From Doryteuthis pealeii (Eukaryota; Mollusca; Cephalopoda; Myopsida; Loliginidae): a stretch of DNA of 64,000 nucleotides. The DNA lies in assembly GCA_023376005.1 (NCBI GenBank), contig CM042138.1:91667776-91731775 (forward strand), given 5' to 3'. The translations under genes were made by a program, and so were the position numbers. The notes under the pieces are model-generated. The model saw nothing but the letters and a program-made list of their open reading frames with translations. It made no database searches and was not told the DNA's origin. Positions 10,252-21,360 of this stretch are shown in pieces (positions within the stretch are counted from its first letter, which is position 1; each line of letters begins with the position of its first letter).

Positions 10252-10452
10252 ATTAGTATTATCTGCATTATTCGGAGCAATCTTCAGTGTTATTTGTACA
10301 ACGTTTCGACCGATATGCCCTCCGGCCTTCTTCAGGTATCCCGAGTCCGACAAGAAATACCTGAAAAAGGCCGGAGGGCATATCGACCGAAACGTTGTAC
10401 AAATAACAATGAAGATGGGGACAATAGTCCGAATAAAGCAGATAATACTAAT
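10252..10452. repeat. Palindrome with ~90 bp arms and 17 bp loop
   Basis: The arms 10252-10339 and 10357-10452 pair through 'gtacaacgtttcgaccgata', 'tgccctccggccttcttcag' and 'attagtattatctgc'. Single-arm relatives lie at 20905-21040, 21255-21360 and 56665-56790, all in the orientation of the left arm. The sequence has a CTGAAGA-A-GGCC...GGTC-GAAAC layout (minus strand, left arm) that resembles the hammerhead-like arms elsewhere. Confidence 0.9.
10300..10339 (-). ncRNA. Hammerhead-like relic, weak
   Basis: Minus strand: CTGAAGA, one unpaired A, GGCC...GGTC (four pairs with one G-U), GAAA, then CGTTGTA. Stem I is not convincing (about three pairs). The right arm has CTGAAAA in place of CTGAAGA. 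I include it because the same bulged A occurs at 5706-5763 and 35181-35261. Confidence 0.3.
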
Positions 10453-10524
10453 TATTATTATTTTACTCCTTTTGAGTTTTCACATCAGCATTAGCTGATG
10501 GTCTTTATTATCATTATTATCATC

Positions 10525-10960
10525 ATCATCATCCATGAGAGTTTTTCACAACGGCCTTAGCCGATGGTTTGCTGAGGGCTGAGTATCAGAAATTGTCCTC
10601 AGGTCTCCAGGACTTTGAGCATTCTAGCCAATCTAAATAATATTGTAATTTGGATGGTCTCAATTTTTCCTCGGATTGCAATTACACAGGCTCTTTTCCA
10701 GAACCGTAGGACCGTTCATTGGACTACAATTACAATTGTTACGACATTTACCTTCATGTTCCATAGTTTTAACAGTTCTCGTGCAAGGTCATTCTGTGAT
10801 CAACCGGGATGGCAAAATCCACGAAATGACATTTCATTCTTGTTAATTTATACTATGTCTAGTCTCCTGGCCGGAATTAGACTTGATCCGGCTGTATCTT
10901 TAAGTTCCAAAGGATCTTATGCGTCTTATTCTCTCAGACAAATTCCGATTTGTGCATGTA
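10525..10960 (-). pseudogene. Non-LTR retrotransposon reverse transcriptase, C-terminal relic
   Basis: Minus-strand translation in shifting frames gives DFAIPVDHRM, then LWNMKVNVVTIVIVV, then GKIETIQITILFRLARML, then LSPQQTIG and GRCEKLS. This order is typical of the end of a LINE polyprotein (IDFAxPxD ... VVVGALG ... IQKTALLGTARILRKVLE). Several stops and frameshifts make it inactive. A long plus-strand open frame at 10615-11037 is only the antisense of this relic. An (ATT)n run follows at 10967-11017. Confidence 0.7.
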
Positions 10961-10962
10961 CC

Positions 10963-10966
<4 letters not shown>

Positions 10967-11016
<50 letters not shown>

Positions 11017-11017
11017 C
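10967..11017. repeat. (TTA)n microsatellite
   Basis: About 17 copies of the TTA trinucleotide next to a LINE relic. Confidence 0.95.
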
Positions 11018-12030
11018 ATATTAAAATAGTTACCTAAAACAATATAAATATGCATAAATTGTTAGAATTAAATAGAAATAATTAAAACCATATAAATGAG
11101 AGTGAAATTTATTCGTTTCTGAGAATAATTCTTGATACAACATAACCCTTTGCAAGCAAGTAATTTATACTGTCAAATAAAAAAAATCCAATTAAAACTG
11201 ACTGCAATATAACTTGAAAAATACAAATAATAAATATGAATAATAAAACAATTCCAAATTAAGCTATTAAATCGGCCAGTAATTGATCGTCGGTATGGCG
11301 TTAAGAAAATAAATCAAATCTGTTTGTATGTTAATGGAGAATGCACACCATCACAGAGAAGTTGATTTTCCTTATTGTAATTACCGTATTGAATATGGTG
11401 TCCAGTATCAGTTTAACCAGTTCATCAGATATCAGAAAGAATCACTTGACGTAATGTAATATTCCAGTGTCTTTGATAGTGATTTCGATATATACAGACG
11501 GCCACAATATGATAAACTTTAGAATTATATTCGCTTTGATTTGATTGATATAAAGACAGTTAGAAAGGTGGTATCCGTTACCTTATCGATAAGTAGCCGA
11601 CCTCATCAATCAGCGATTGATATTGTTAAATATATCGCATGAGGCGGCAGAGACATTTGGTTTCTTGTGACAAACAATAACCGGGTGCAAGGGGTGGGCT
11701 TACCTGATGCCTGTGGCACTGTCCAAATATAGAGGGATATCAATTGCAGGAGATTTGATGAGAGTTAATATGTCAAAACCTAAAAAAAAGAAAGGTAACT
11801 AGGGCTATGGGAGTGTATTAAGACGACCATTTTCAAGTAGGATTATAAATAAGGTCGTTAGAAGCTCGAAAATAGATCCAGAAAAAAAGAATCCAAAGAA
11901 ATATCCGGAAGAATCATGATCCAGGATAGCAACATTTAGATAATTTTCAAAACAATTATAGTTACTGACTAGGTAATTCTTAACGAGAATCATCTGCAAT
12001 TAAAAAAATTGATTAGTTTAATTTTATTAT
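11018..12030. other. AT-rich non-coding stretch, nothing recognised
   Basis: No coding signal. It shares a general style with the Helitron-like sequences that follow, but I could not place ends. Confidence 0.4.
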
Positions 12031-12033
12031 ATT

Positions 12034-12527
12034 GGATATTCGGTGTTTGTAACCGAAACTATGTCACTGCTTACGTCAATAATTGCGTGAGTTTATCCAT
12101 AAGTATTTGATTTATATAATAGTCAAAATAATTAATACATGAAATAATAAATCTTATCTATTAAAGATATCTATGAAAATCTGAGTTGGAAAAACCTCAA
12201 AACAACCCATTTTATTAGTGCGTTTAAAATCCTGCAATGTGTCTTGAATATCTAAGAATTAAAGGGTTAGATAATAATTGTATGGATGATTTGCCTACTG
12301 GTTTTAACAAACCGGGTCTAATGAATAGTTACTTGGTGTAACTGATATTATTTTATTCTCCAATGTATTAAAATCAATCCTATGAATGATTTTAAACCAG
12401 TTAAAATATAAAAATAAGTGTAATTCTTTTATATGCATTTTATTTAATTTCGTTAGTCTTTCTAGTTTTTTTTTACTTACATCAAAACTTAAATACTAAG
12501 CCCAACGGAGGACGAATTATTCTTGCT
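12034..12527 (+). mobile_element. Helitron-like non-autonomous element, subfamily 2
   Basis: The 5' end has TTGGATATTCGGTGTTTGTA and ACCGAAACTATGTCAC, parallel to the 5' end of subfamily 1 (TAACCGAAACTATATTAC). The 3' end has atcaaaacttaaatactaag, a degenerate hairpin region and TTGCTAG followed by T, the CTAG end expected of Helitrons. No Rep-helicase is coded. The first bases (TT rather than TC) are not certain. A ~97% similar copy lies at 13496-13892 and a reversed one at about 25690-26104. Confidence 0.65.
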
Positions 12528-13495
12528 AGTGTCTATAAAATACATGCTGTTGTGTTTTCCATACTGAATTTGCATTGTATATACAACGAAAATACACATT
12601 ATGAATAGCACTAATTCGGGGGAGATTTAAAGCCTTACAAGCCACTAATCCTTTAAAATAATCATTTTTTTCGGTGCCATTGTAATCTACGTTTCGAATT
12701 GTACAAAAATCAATAGAATCAAGATTTTAGTTTTTGTCAAAAATATGTTCTATGAATAACTAACTTACGAATGATTTAAAACCTCATACACTTCTGGTCA
12801 AAATCCTAAGTCCAGATACTAAAGTGTCAAAAAATATAAAATAATGTTTCATTTATACGAAATATATTTGCGATTTTTTTAACATTTAATTGGAAAATAT
12901 AGCCTAGCAAATAGGTCAAAATTTTAAGCTTTTATTAGTTTAAACAAACATGGAAAAATATTTAAGATAAATGAATGAAATAAAATCTTTTAAGCCTATT
13001 TTTAATAATTGTTTTCTTTAAAACTCAGGTTTAATCTGACCTACTTATATTTTAATTAACACCGGACGAAATTCAAAACATTCGATTAAGTTGCTATTTA
13101 AATAAATTTGCACAAAAATTGGTAAAGTTTTAGAGAACAATATTTTGTACAGTTATTCTTTATGTTAATTAGCAACTTTCTCCGGTTAAATGGAGTTTTG
13201 ATATAAAAATCGACTTACCCTAACCATGTAAATAAGTATAGAAAATGGAGAACAAATAAGTCATAGCAACAATTTAATATTCAGTATATCCTTTATTTTT
13301 GTTAATTACTTTGAAAAAATTGCTTTGGCATACACATTAACTTCTGCTGAATTTACTTAGGTTATTTGTCCAGGATTCATAAACAACAGCACGAAGAGCA
13401 ACCGTAGTTGGCTTTTAAAGCTTTGCTTTGTTTGGTTTATTTGTTTAATGTCATATAGAATCCTTAAGCCTATTTTTCATAATTGTTTTCTTAAA
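12528..13495. other. AT-rich non-coding spacer between two similar Helitron pieces
   Basis: It repeats phrases such as 'taagcctatttttaataatt' (12990 and 13465), so it may hold further degraded repeat. No coding signal. Confidence 0.4.
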
Positions 13496-13892
13496 AACTA
13501 TGTCACTGCTTACGTCAATAATTGCGTAAGTTCATCTATAAGTATTTGATTTATATAATAGTCAAAATAATTAATACATGAAATAATAAATCTTATCTAT
13601 TAAAGATGTCTATGAAAATCTGAGTTGGAAAAACCTCAAAACAACCCATTTTATTAGTGTGTTTAAAATCCTGCAATGTGTCTTGAATATCTAAGAATTA
13701 AAGGGTTAGATAATAATTGTATTGATAATTTGCATACTGGTTTTAACAAACCGGGTCTACTGAATAGTTACTTGGTGTAACTGATATTATTTTATTCTCC
13801 AATGTATTAAAATCAATCCTATGAATGATTTTAAACCAGTTAAAATATAAAAATAAGTGTAATTCTTTTATATGCATTCTTATTTAATTTCG
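13496..13892 (+). mobile_element. Helitron-like subfamily 2, truncated second copy
   Basis: It matches 12057-12460 almost base for base over ~395 bp, in the same orientation, starting at AACTATGTCACTGCTTACG. Both ends of the family are missing: it lacks the first ~20 bp and stops at cgttagtctttcta before the hairpin and CTAG. It could be an independent insertion or a local segmental duplication. Confidence 0.7.
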
Positions 13893-14029
13893 TTAGTCTT
13901 TCTAATTGGAAATATTTACCTATATAATTTCCATGCCGAAATTGGAATTTTCTACCATAGTCATTTTGACAGTACAAAAGCTATTAAACATAAATGGTCC
14001 AAGAGGCGACATTTGGTTAGTTGGTTTAT

Positions 14030-14428
14030 GGAGGTGCGTAGCATAATCTTGAAGGTCGTAGGAAATGGACTCGTCGACCTGAGTTCAAATCCTAGACAAG
14101 GCTGTTTGCATTTCACATAGCGCTAATACCATTGGGAAAGGTGTAAATCCATATATATTCTCCCTCCAGCTATGGGTAAAATAGTAGGGGAGACTGGACT
14201 CTTTAACCTTGGATAGGTAACCAGTCTAGGAGAAGGAAAACTCTGAATTTGAAAAACCTGAGGTCAGTCGTTGATTGGGTTTGCGGCATTCCTTGTGCAC
14301 CAATTATTTCCTATCGACCCTTGATAAAAATTGCAAATGGTCCAACACAAACCTTCACCACTATAAACAAAACACTATGTAGGTTGTTCATTCGATGAAC
14401 CTCATGCGTCAAAATCGACCAGAGAGTT
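14030..14428 (+). mobile_element. tRNA-derived SINE family T2
   Basis: Head ggaggtgcgtagcataatct, then AGGTCGTAGGAAATGGACTC and the B-box-like GAGTTCAAATCC. The body includes attctccctccagctatgg and the 3' end present at 8251. Nearly full length. Confidence 0.8.
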
Positions 14429-14529
14429 CATTGGTTGGTTAATTTTACACTATATTAACTCTTTTTTATATGAAGTTGAAGTATATTTAAGAATCATGGT
14501 ATCCAGTTATATACGTAACGAAAATAGTA

Positions 14530-15190
14530 AGAGGAACAGTGCAATGGTTAGTGTCGTAGGAAATGAACTCGTCTACTCGAGTTCAAATCCTTGGGAAAGG
14601 TATTGCATCCAACTACTCTCCCTACAGCTATGGGTAACTTATAGAAAATACTGGGCTCTTTAACCTTGTCTAGATAATGACTATGTTACGAAAAAGTGAA
14701 TTTAAACCTGTTAAACTCCGCTGCACCAGTTGAACCCTAACGAGGCGCCTGAAAAATAAATTAGATGAGAGCTACACAAGAATGCTGCGTGCGGGCTTGA
14801 ACAAGTTGTGGAAACAACACCTGACAAGGAAGCAGCTGTACGACCACTTGCCCCCTATGATACAAACCATCCGAGTGAAACGAACAAATGTTGGACACTG
14901 CTGGAGAAGCAAGGACAAACTCAGAAGCAACGTTCTCCTGAAAACCAGCACATCGACATGCTTATGTGGGCCATCTAGCAAGAACCTACATTGACCAGTT
15001 CTGTGCGGATACTGGATGCTGCGCAGAGGACCTCCCGGGGACAATGAGTGATAAAGAAGGTTGGCGAGAGATTATCATGGATATTCGTGCTAATTGTGCG
15101 ATATGAGGATGATGAAACTCCGCTTAAGAAATCGACCTTGTGTCATATCCTGCTTGTGTGAAGAGGTTGGTAAAAATATATGCGTAACGA
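14530..15190 (+). mobile_element. SINE family T2 split by a LINE insertion
   Basis: The head starts near 14530 (gcaatggttagtgtcgtagg) with a B-box-like GAGTTCAAATCC. The body runs to 14722 and resumes at 15115 with the T2 3' part (cgcttaagaaatcgaccttg). The gap is the LINE fragment at 14723-15114. Confidence 0.8.
14723..15114 (+). mobile_element. 5'-truncated non-LTR retrotransposon inserted in T2, with target duplication
   Basis: It is bounded by the direct repeat aaactccgct (14713-14722 and 15115-15124), ends in a (GATGAT)-type tail, and encodes the same C-terminal LINE tail as 22410-22808; for example VGHCWRSKDKLRSNVLL in one frame. The truncated 5' end, simple tail and 10 bp duplication are the hallmarks of target-primed reverse transcription. 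Stops show it is dead. Confidence 0.85.
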
Positions 15191-15700
15191 AAATAGATCT
15201 TCACAATCATTTTAAACAGATAAACACTCCATATTGCAGTGCAGCATAAATGTTTTAAGATGAGATGTAAACAATAACCGTTCTTAAGAAAAATGCCGTG
15301 TGAAGATATATTAGTGTAAAGAAATTTTGAAAGCTACTGAGCAAACTGGCAATGATGTATTCACAGAATTAACATCGAAAACATCTCATGACAAGCTGGG
15401 GGCAACAAATATGCAGTAAAGTAATATTATTTACCTATATAATTTCCATTCCTTCCAAGGACTTGAAACTGCCTAATGTCAATGGAACGAGTTAATTCGA
15501 CAATTTTCCCAAGGAATAATGACTTCAAAAATATCTATCGATTCCCAAAGTTCTTCCTTGCATTCAAATTGCTTGAATCCAGCGTAAACAATCCCCTTGA
15601 CACAAAACAATTTTCGATGGAGATTACATTCAGGGGATCACAGCATAAAACTACCTTTTAAATCCCTAATTTGAATAAGTACCTCATTTACGAGCAACGG
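15191..15700. other. Non-coding stretch, nothing recognised
   Basis: The phrase 'ttatttacctatataatttc' is repeated from 13910. No coding signal. Confidence 0.4.
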
Positions 15701-15701
15701 G

Positions 15702-15925
15702 ACCGGTTTAGCTCAGCCGATAGAGCACCAGCCATAGAATCGCAAGGTTCCTGGTTCGATAGCGGTCCCTGCCTACCCAACCCATGAGTAGAACTGATTG
15801 GGTAATCTAATCTGCGCGGTAAAGTGGGGAGCTGATGATAGGTGCGGCTATCTACCTCAGAAAATTATTGGTCTAGCTCTAATGAGACTCCCTCACTGTC
15901 CGCTTGATACCGACAATAGGCCCCT
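15702..15925 (+). mobile_element. tRNA-derived SINE family T1
   Basis: The head accggtttagctcagccgat is a tRNA-like A box, and GGTTCGATAGC is the B box. The body includes cggtaaagtggggagctgat and the end gataccgacaatagg. It is not a functional tRNA gene because the 3' half cannot fold and a ~150 bp body follows. Copies: 17311, 17861, 31925, 53751, 57266. Confidence 0.85.
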
Positions 15926-16078
15926 CCGCCAACGACAACAACGAGCAGCGTGAAGTGGAGTCTTGTCGTGCATGAAAATGATTTTTCATAGAAAAACCAT
16001 TATCTACTTTTAAAGTTATTTCTGAAAGGGAACTTTTGAATTTAATGGTTGCTTGGGTACTATGACGAAAAACATTGT

Positions 16079-16445
16079 TCATTCTTGATGGCTACTCATA
16101 TTATTTTAACTAATTTTTTTAACACGTTTTTAAACTCATGTTTTTCTATTTAACCCATAGATGGGACGCTAACCAGTTCTACCACTCTGGGTCAGATCTG
16201 ACTGTGTAATGGTGATGAAGGGGTACTCCACATATCCCAGTGCTCCAGAATTAGAACCTCACCATCAGATAGAGTTTAATGTCATACTAAGGACATTAAG
16301 ATCCCCATCAACCTCTTTTAGCACGCATATGATGTAAAGGGTTGGGGCTTGCCATAAGGGCAATAGGCTTGGGACAATCCTATAGGTGCTAAGGGTTACA
16401 TGACCAGCAGATTGATCGGAGAGACTTTTAGTAAGGCAGAATAGC
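16079..16445 (-). mobile_element. Retroposon family B, partial copy
   Basis: It carries 'ctgggtcagatctgactgtg'-like, 'aatggtgatgaaggggtact' and 'ccagcagattgatcggagag' blocks in the same order as 7603-8230. The tail end is degenerate. Confidence 0.65.
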
Positions 16446-16482
16446 TGTCTTTACCCCATCGTACAGCTTCTATGACCCAACT

Positions 16483-17046
16483 AAATCGTCACCGATTATT
16501 CGACCTCCTTTTTGGCGACTACACTCAACAGGTTTAAACTTATCCCTCTGATACCCACAATTTGCCAAATGCAGAATGTATAACGAGAACATAAATTTAT
16601 TGGGTCGGACAGTCGGATCTCTCCACTGAAAAATACATTTCTCCCAACTGCCAAAGTCCCCTGACCAAGTATTTCCGCCTGCAATAATTTTACAACAGTC
16701 CACCCCAAAGCTCACTCGCCTTTATTCGTCACCCGTCTGTGCTATCGTTCGCAAAATCAAAACGCAACTGTCTCGGTGTGGGAAGGTAGCCTTCAATAAT
16801 CATTAACTGTCCTTACCAAGATCCCACATTCGGTCCAGTCGAGCCAAGCGCTGTTATTGCAATGTAGAAATTTGCATACGCACCAACGAGGTACTTCGAG
16901 CCACGATTTAGGATCCACGATCAGGAGATTGCGATTGCGAGTTCAATCTCTGTAGTAACCCACTATACTCACCCTGATCTCATTTTGCACGCCAGACATG
17001 TTCGTACTTGTCTTGAGCTTCCACGTAAGTAATTTCTCTCACTCCA
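16483..17046 (-). repeat. Dispersed repeat E, copy 1
   Basis: It is the reverse complement of 41345-41812 over about 450 bp, including 'gtctggcgtgcaaaat', 'cgagtgagctttgg' and 'ttggtcaggggactttgg' on the minus strand. No coding signal, no LTR ends seen. I do not recognise the family. Confidence 0.65.
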
Positions 17047-17310
17047 AATTGTCTATGAATAATTCTTTCTGAAAATCGAATTTCATATATTCCTTAGAAT
17101 GGATATTGTAAATGTAAACCCACTCTACTTATCGATGTTATTCTGCTCTCTGTATCCAAGTTTTTTTTTTAATAATTAATAGGAGGCATTACTTTCAGAA
17201 CACTAGGATATATATATATATTTAATATTGATCCCAAAACAAGTACTACCGAAACCATTTTTTTAAAAACAAAGCAAATATACCAGGATTTCTTTTTTCT
17301 AAGTAAAAAG

Positions 17311-17571
17311 TAAGTGAAGTCGGCGGAGTGGCCTATAGTCGGTATCAGCCGGACAGCGACGGAGTCTATCCCTTTTTGCAAGCGCTAGCCCAGGGATATA
17401 GTCTTGTTGAGATGGAGCGCCACATCTATCGTCAGCTCCTTACTTTACCATAGCATAGATCAGATAGCCCAAGATGTGCTACTCATTTTCTGAGTTGACG
17501 GGGACCAGTATTGAACTCAGAACCTTGCGATTCAAAGGAGGGTGTTCTATCGACAGAGCAAAACCGGCCCC
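17311..17571 (-). mobile_element. tRNA-derived SINE family T1
   Basis: Minus-strand head ggccggttttgctctgtcga, then the T1 body and the end in ggtatcagccggacag (as read on plus). Diverged. Confidence 0.8.
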
Positions 17572-17860
17572 CCTATTATTATTTCCAGTGGAACATTATG
17601 CAATGAAAATAAATATAAATAGATAATATGATAAAATATATATAAATATAAATAAATATAAATATTGTAGATAATGAAATTGCTCTGTTAAGAGTGTTGT
17701 TGTGCTCTCATTTTCGTAGTTTATGTGGAAATAAACATCAGGCATTACTTTCGGAACACCTGTACACCTGTATAGAATATTTCCCCATTAGTTAGTATAA
17801 GCCTTTGCAATGTTTGTTTGTTCTTTTAAATAAGGAGATTTTTTCTTCTAAACTAGCTAT

Positions 17861-18108
17861 AAAGTCGTCGGGGTGGCCTAAAGTCTGTATAAGCCAGACA
17901 CCGAGGGAGTATATCCCCTTTTCACTAGCGCTAGACCAAGGAGATTGTTTTTTAACATCTGAGGTGGAGCGCCGCACCTGTCATCAGCTCCTCACTTTAC
18001 CGCACAGATCCCTGTGCTACTCATTCGTTGTGTTGGCGAGGTGCCAGTATAGAATCCTGAACCTTATGGTTCCTAGTCCGACGCTTTACCGACTGAGCTA
18101 AACCGTAA
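17861..18108 (-). mobile_element. tRNA-derived SINE family T1
   Basis: Minus-strand head acggtttagctcagtcggta is the best preserved A box of the family here. It lies ~290 bp from another T1 copy in the same orientation; the left flanks of both share 'ggcattacttt' phrases, so the pair may be a segmental duplication. Confidence 0.85.
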
Positions 18109-19881
18109 CATTTCAAGTAGAACACTATACACTGAAAATGGTTTTGTTGTATTGTTAAATGACGTTGGTAGTATTCTTGGATTTTTGAATCAAGCTCGTA
18201 AAAAGTCTCCTAAAAATTGTGTCACTGACAAAGGAACCTCAAATGTTGCCGAAAGTTAGAATTATAAACTTCAAGTGTTTTTTGTCTACAAAACTTTGTA
18301 TCGTAGGTGTCAATATTATAAAAACGTTTTTTAATGGAATTTTGAAACTGTTTCTTATATAGATGCTCCGTATGAGAAACTTTTTTTTAATTTCAAATAT
18401 TCTGAATTGTATTCAATTGAACCAACTGTGCCCAGCAATATAAGAGGGTGTGTCAGAATATAATTCCAATATTTTGTACGTGTTAGATATTCGACGCATA
18501 CATAATTCGACTGAAACGGTTCAAGGCGTGTGAGGTACCTGCTGTGGTTAATAGAATCATGGTAGTTGGTCCACTGAAAGTTTATGCATTATTTCACTGT
18601 GTGTAATTTTAAAAGGCGCACAGCAGTCTATTTGGTGTAATTATGATTTACGAGTACAAACTGGGACATAAAGCCGCAAAAGAAACCAAAAACTTTTTTT
18701 TATTTGAAAGTGAAAGGCGAAGCAGTTGATCACAATAAAACTACCAGATATTTCAAGGACCGGCTAAGTTAGGTAGGGAAAAAACATCGTAGGGACTGCA
18801 AGACATTGAGGTAAATATGGAATATATGTTGTTGCTTATCCGCTGAATTCTTATTTCTTATGAGTGTCGTCACCTCAGTTAAATATTGGACCATTCCGTT
18901 TTTAATAGAAAGAAAGAAACAGAAGAAAAAGAACATGCTACTCAGAAAAATAACGAAAAAAAGAAAGGAAAGAGTAGATAAATGATAGAGAAAGTGTGTG
19001 AGTGCATTTAAGCGATAACACTAATCTTTTTCAATCGAACATAATGAAAAGAAGGAAAGAAAGAAAGAAAAAGAATGAGAGTTCAATAAAGATCATTATA
19101 TTTTTACATATTGAACTATTTTGAAATTTAACATAACATAAGTAAAACATATCAAACATTGTAATAATTAAATTATACTGTGGTATATCCACAGGTCCTG
19201 CTAGCAGTATAAAATTAGTCTAAAATATAGGTCTCAGAAAGTTGCATGATACGCAATTATATATAATATATTTATCAGTAAAAAACAATTTTGGAAAATG
19301 AGTTTTCATATAGTTCGTTGTTCAATGTACACATTTCATTGTATTATTTAGTTAAAAGTTAAAGGTTCGTTGCCTCTACGTGCTTAACTAATAGTCTTCA
19401 AATTCTGGATTGTTTTGTCTGTTTATATTAGCAACAACAGATTCTCCACTTAAGTTCCTGTTAATAAATACACTTTTCTTGCTTATTATCCTTTTATTTT
19501 TGTTCGCTTTTCGTGACATTTCTGGTTCGTGACAAAGTGTTCAATATCTTTTTTTCAAGATGGTCTCTGATCTCTGTTGAAACTTTATGAAAACTTAGTT
19601 TTCTCATCATTCAATGCCTTTACAATATCTTGTTTCTCTAGAGATAACTTTCTTACTCTCAATAACAATTGAGCTGTATAGGAAAACAAACAACATATAT
19701 CAAGAACTTTAAAATATATGTGTCTAATAACATTTTCATTATGTTTGTAATGAAATATAAGCGAGGTAATAAGTCTCGTCGTAATCATATCTTTATTATT
19801 GCAATATATTTAGAACGCTCCTTCTTAATAGAAAACGTTGTTTCTGCGGGGTATAGTATGCTTTTGTAGTGTAAAACTATT
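18109..19881. other. AT-rich non-coding stretch
   Basis: No gene recognised. At 18220-18275 a degenerate CTGACAA...GCC-GAAA layout resembles the hammerhead-like relics but lacks position 8 and stem III. (AAAG)-rich purine runs lie at 18908-18975 and 19045-19075. Confidence 0.4.
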
Positions 19882-20287
19882 TCCTTTCTGTTGTAACGTA
19901 TTGGGGTGTTCGTCGTCACGTTACCAATCGTATTATGTAACGTTATGTTGTGGGGCCCACTGCGTCTTCAAAACACACGGTACTGTTAAGGATCGTACAG
20001 TCGTGTATCAGGGGTTGGCACGTTGATCAGCACACACAGAATTCCTGCAGTCCCTTAAGCCCCAAAATTCTTCCACACCCCTTTCGTTTATGGTCAAGCA
20101 AAAGGTATCACGTTTCACGGCCGTGGGTCTTTTAGCCACGGTCAATCTGACTTTCTCCACAGGTGTCTGTAGTATTTGTTTGGGTAGAGATTCCACTCAT
20201 AAAAAGATTTCTTTGGCGTGTAGTAAATAAAGATGTGGACAGTATTTATTGCTTTTCATGAATTTATTTCCTTAATGAAAGTTATTG

Positions 20288-20312
20288 AGAGAGAGAGAGA
20301 GAGAGAGAGAGA
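20288..20312. repeat. (GA)n microsatellite
   Basis: About 12 copies of GA inside the LTR-like unit. Confidence 0.9.
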
Positions 20313-20605
20313 AGTCGGCTTCCTTAAATATGTTTTTTGTAATGTCCTTAACTTCGTTCCAACGGTCAGTACCAATTATCAGGCTTCATTAATAGGTATG
20401 TTTTTACTTCGTGCAGTGTAAAATATTACATCTCAGATTTCACACATCAGCGACACCATATCCCCATTCCAGGACCCCAGTCGCTCGCCTCTCACCAGCT
20501 CGGTCAAACCAAACTCAACTGACCTTACTCCCTCGGTCTCCAGGACTTAACTACTCACAAAATCTAAGATTCCCTCATTATATAGAAATCGAAGTCGAGC
20601 TTTCT

Positions 20606-20634
20606 AGAATCTTCTGGAACCTTTCGAACGTTCT
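20606..20634 (-). promoter_or_regulatory. Heat-shock-element-like array upstream of TATA
   Basis: Contiguous 5 bp units read aGAAt cTTCt gGAAc cTTTc on the plus strand, then GAAcg TTC one base out of register. Heat-shock factor binds such nGAAn alternations. A TATATAA box lies about 22 bp further along the minus strand. Function is inferred. Confidence 0.5.
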
Positions 20635-20904
20635 AACTGTTTTACCAAATTACACGTGTCACTTAAGAGGTCAATGGGTCAACCATCCTTTCTTCTGACA
20701 AACCGATTAAACTAAATTTTACTAGCATAATCCCAGACTTAATGGCTCCGAATAGACTCAAAGGTGCTACGACTTTCACATTGCTTGCCCACTCCCGTAA
20801 GGTCTGAGAATCATGCTACCATCTATTAAGGTTTCTCGTGTCTGGCACAAGGCCATAAATATAGGTGTTCCAGGGTCCATTATGCTACACTGTTTCTCTG
20901 AATC

Positions 20905-21040
20905 TTTGAGATGGAGACTCGATAATTAGTATTATCAAGATTATTCAGACTATTGTCCGCATCTTTATAGTCATCTGTACAACATTTCGGCCCTCCAACC
21001 TTCTTTAGGTATTTCTTGTTGGATTCTGAAACCTTGTCGT
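20905..21040 (-). repeat. Single arm of the 10.25 kb palindrome family
   Basis: It shares 'gataattagtattatc', 'tgtacaacatttcgg' and 'cttctttaggtatttcttg' with 10252-10339 but has no mirrored partner. Hammerhead-like core residues are decayed. Confidence 0.6.
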
Positions 21041-21254
21041 AATCGGGAGCCATCACAGAACTTTGAACCCAACCCTTTATTCAATCTACTGGGGTATCCT
21101 GTTCTCATTCCGCTAACAATAGCTGGGTACAGGTTTTAAGCTGTGTTAATTATTCTATATTACTGTTACCCTTTTTCTCCCGATCAATTGTCATTCGTAT
21201 TACTAAAATATTATTAAAATTCTCACTATTATTTGCCGGAATCTTTGAAACGAG

Positions 21255-21360
21255 ATTTAATAATTTGTATTTATTAGATTTTTCGGACAGCTGTTTTAAT
21301 CTTTATTGTTATATACACAACGTTTCGGTCGATATGCCCTTCGGGCTTCTTCTTGCAATA
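21255..21360 (-). repeat. Single arm of the 10.25 kb palindrome family
   Basis: It shares 'gttatatacacaacgtttcg', 'gtcgatatgccctt' and the leading 'tttaataatttgtat' layout. A small piece of the opposite orientation lies at 21880-21915 ('acctaaaaaggccggaggg'). Confidence 0.6.

Larger units (their letters stand above)
19889..20685 (-). mobile_element. LTR-like unit with HSE array and TATA box
   Basis: On the minus strand it begins TGGTTGACCC and ends CGTTACAACA, i.e. TG...CA, and is bordered by the repeat tcctttc (19882-19888 and 20686-20692). In order it has alternating GAA/TTC heat-shock units (20606-20633), a TATATAA box (complement of 20578-20584) and AATAAA (complement of 20244-20249), the U3-R-U5 order of an LTR. 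No internal region is attached, so it would be a solo LTR. A 7 bp duplication is longer than usual and pyrimidine-rich, so chance is possible. Confidence 0.5.

Noticed and set aside
10615..11037. 140-codon plus-strand frame
   Set aside because: It is antisense to a LINE relic and ends in a poly-Y run from (TTA)n.
15702..18108. tRNA genes suggested by TTAGCTCAGTCGGTAGAG-type boxes
   Set aside because: Each is followed by the same ~150 bp body and cannot form a full cloverleaf; they are SINE heads.
18220..18275. Another hammerhead-like motif (CTGACAA ... GCC-GAAA)
   Set aside because: Core position 8 is not G and neither stem III nor a cleavage triplet is visible.
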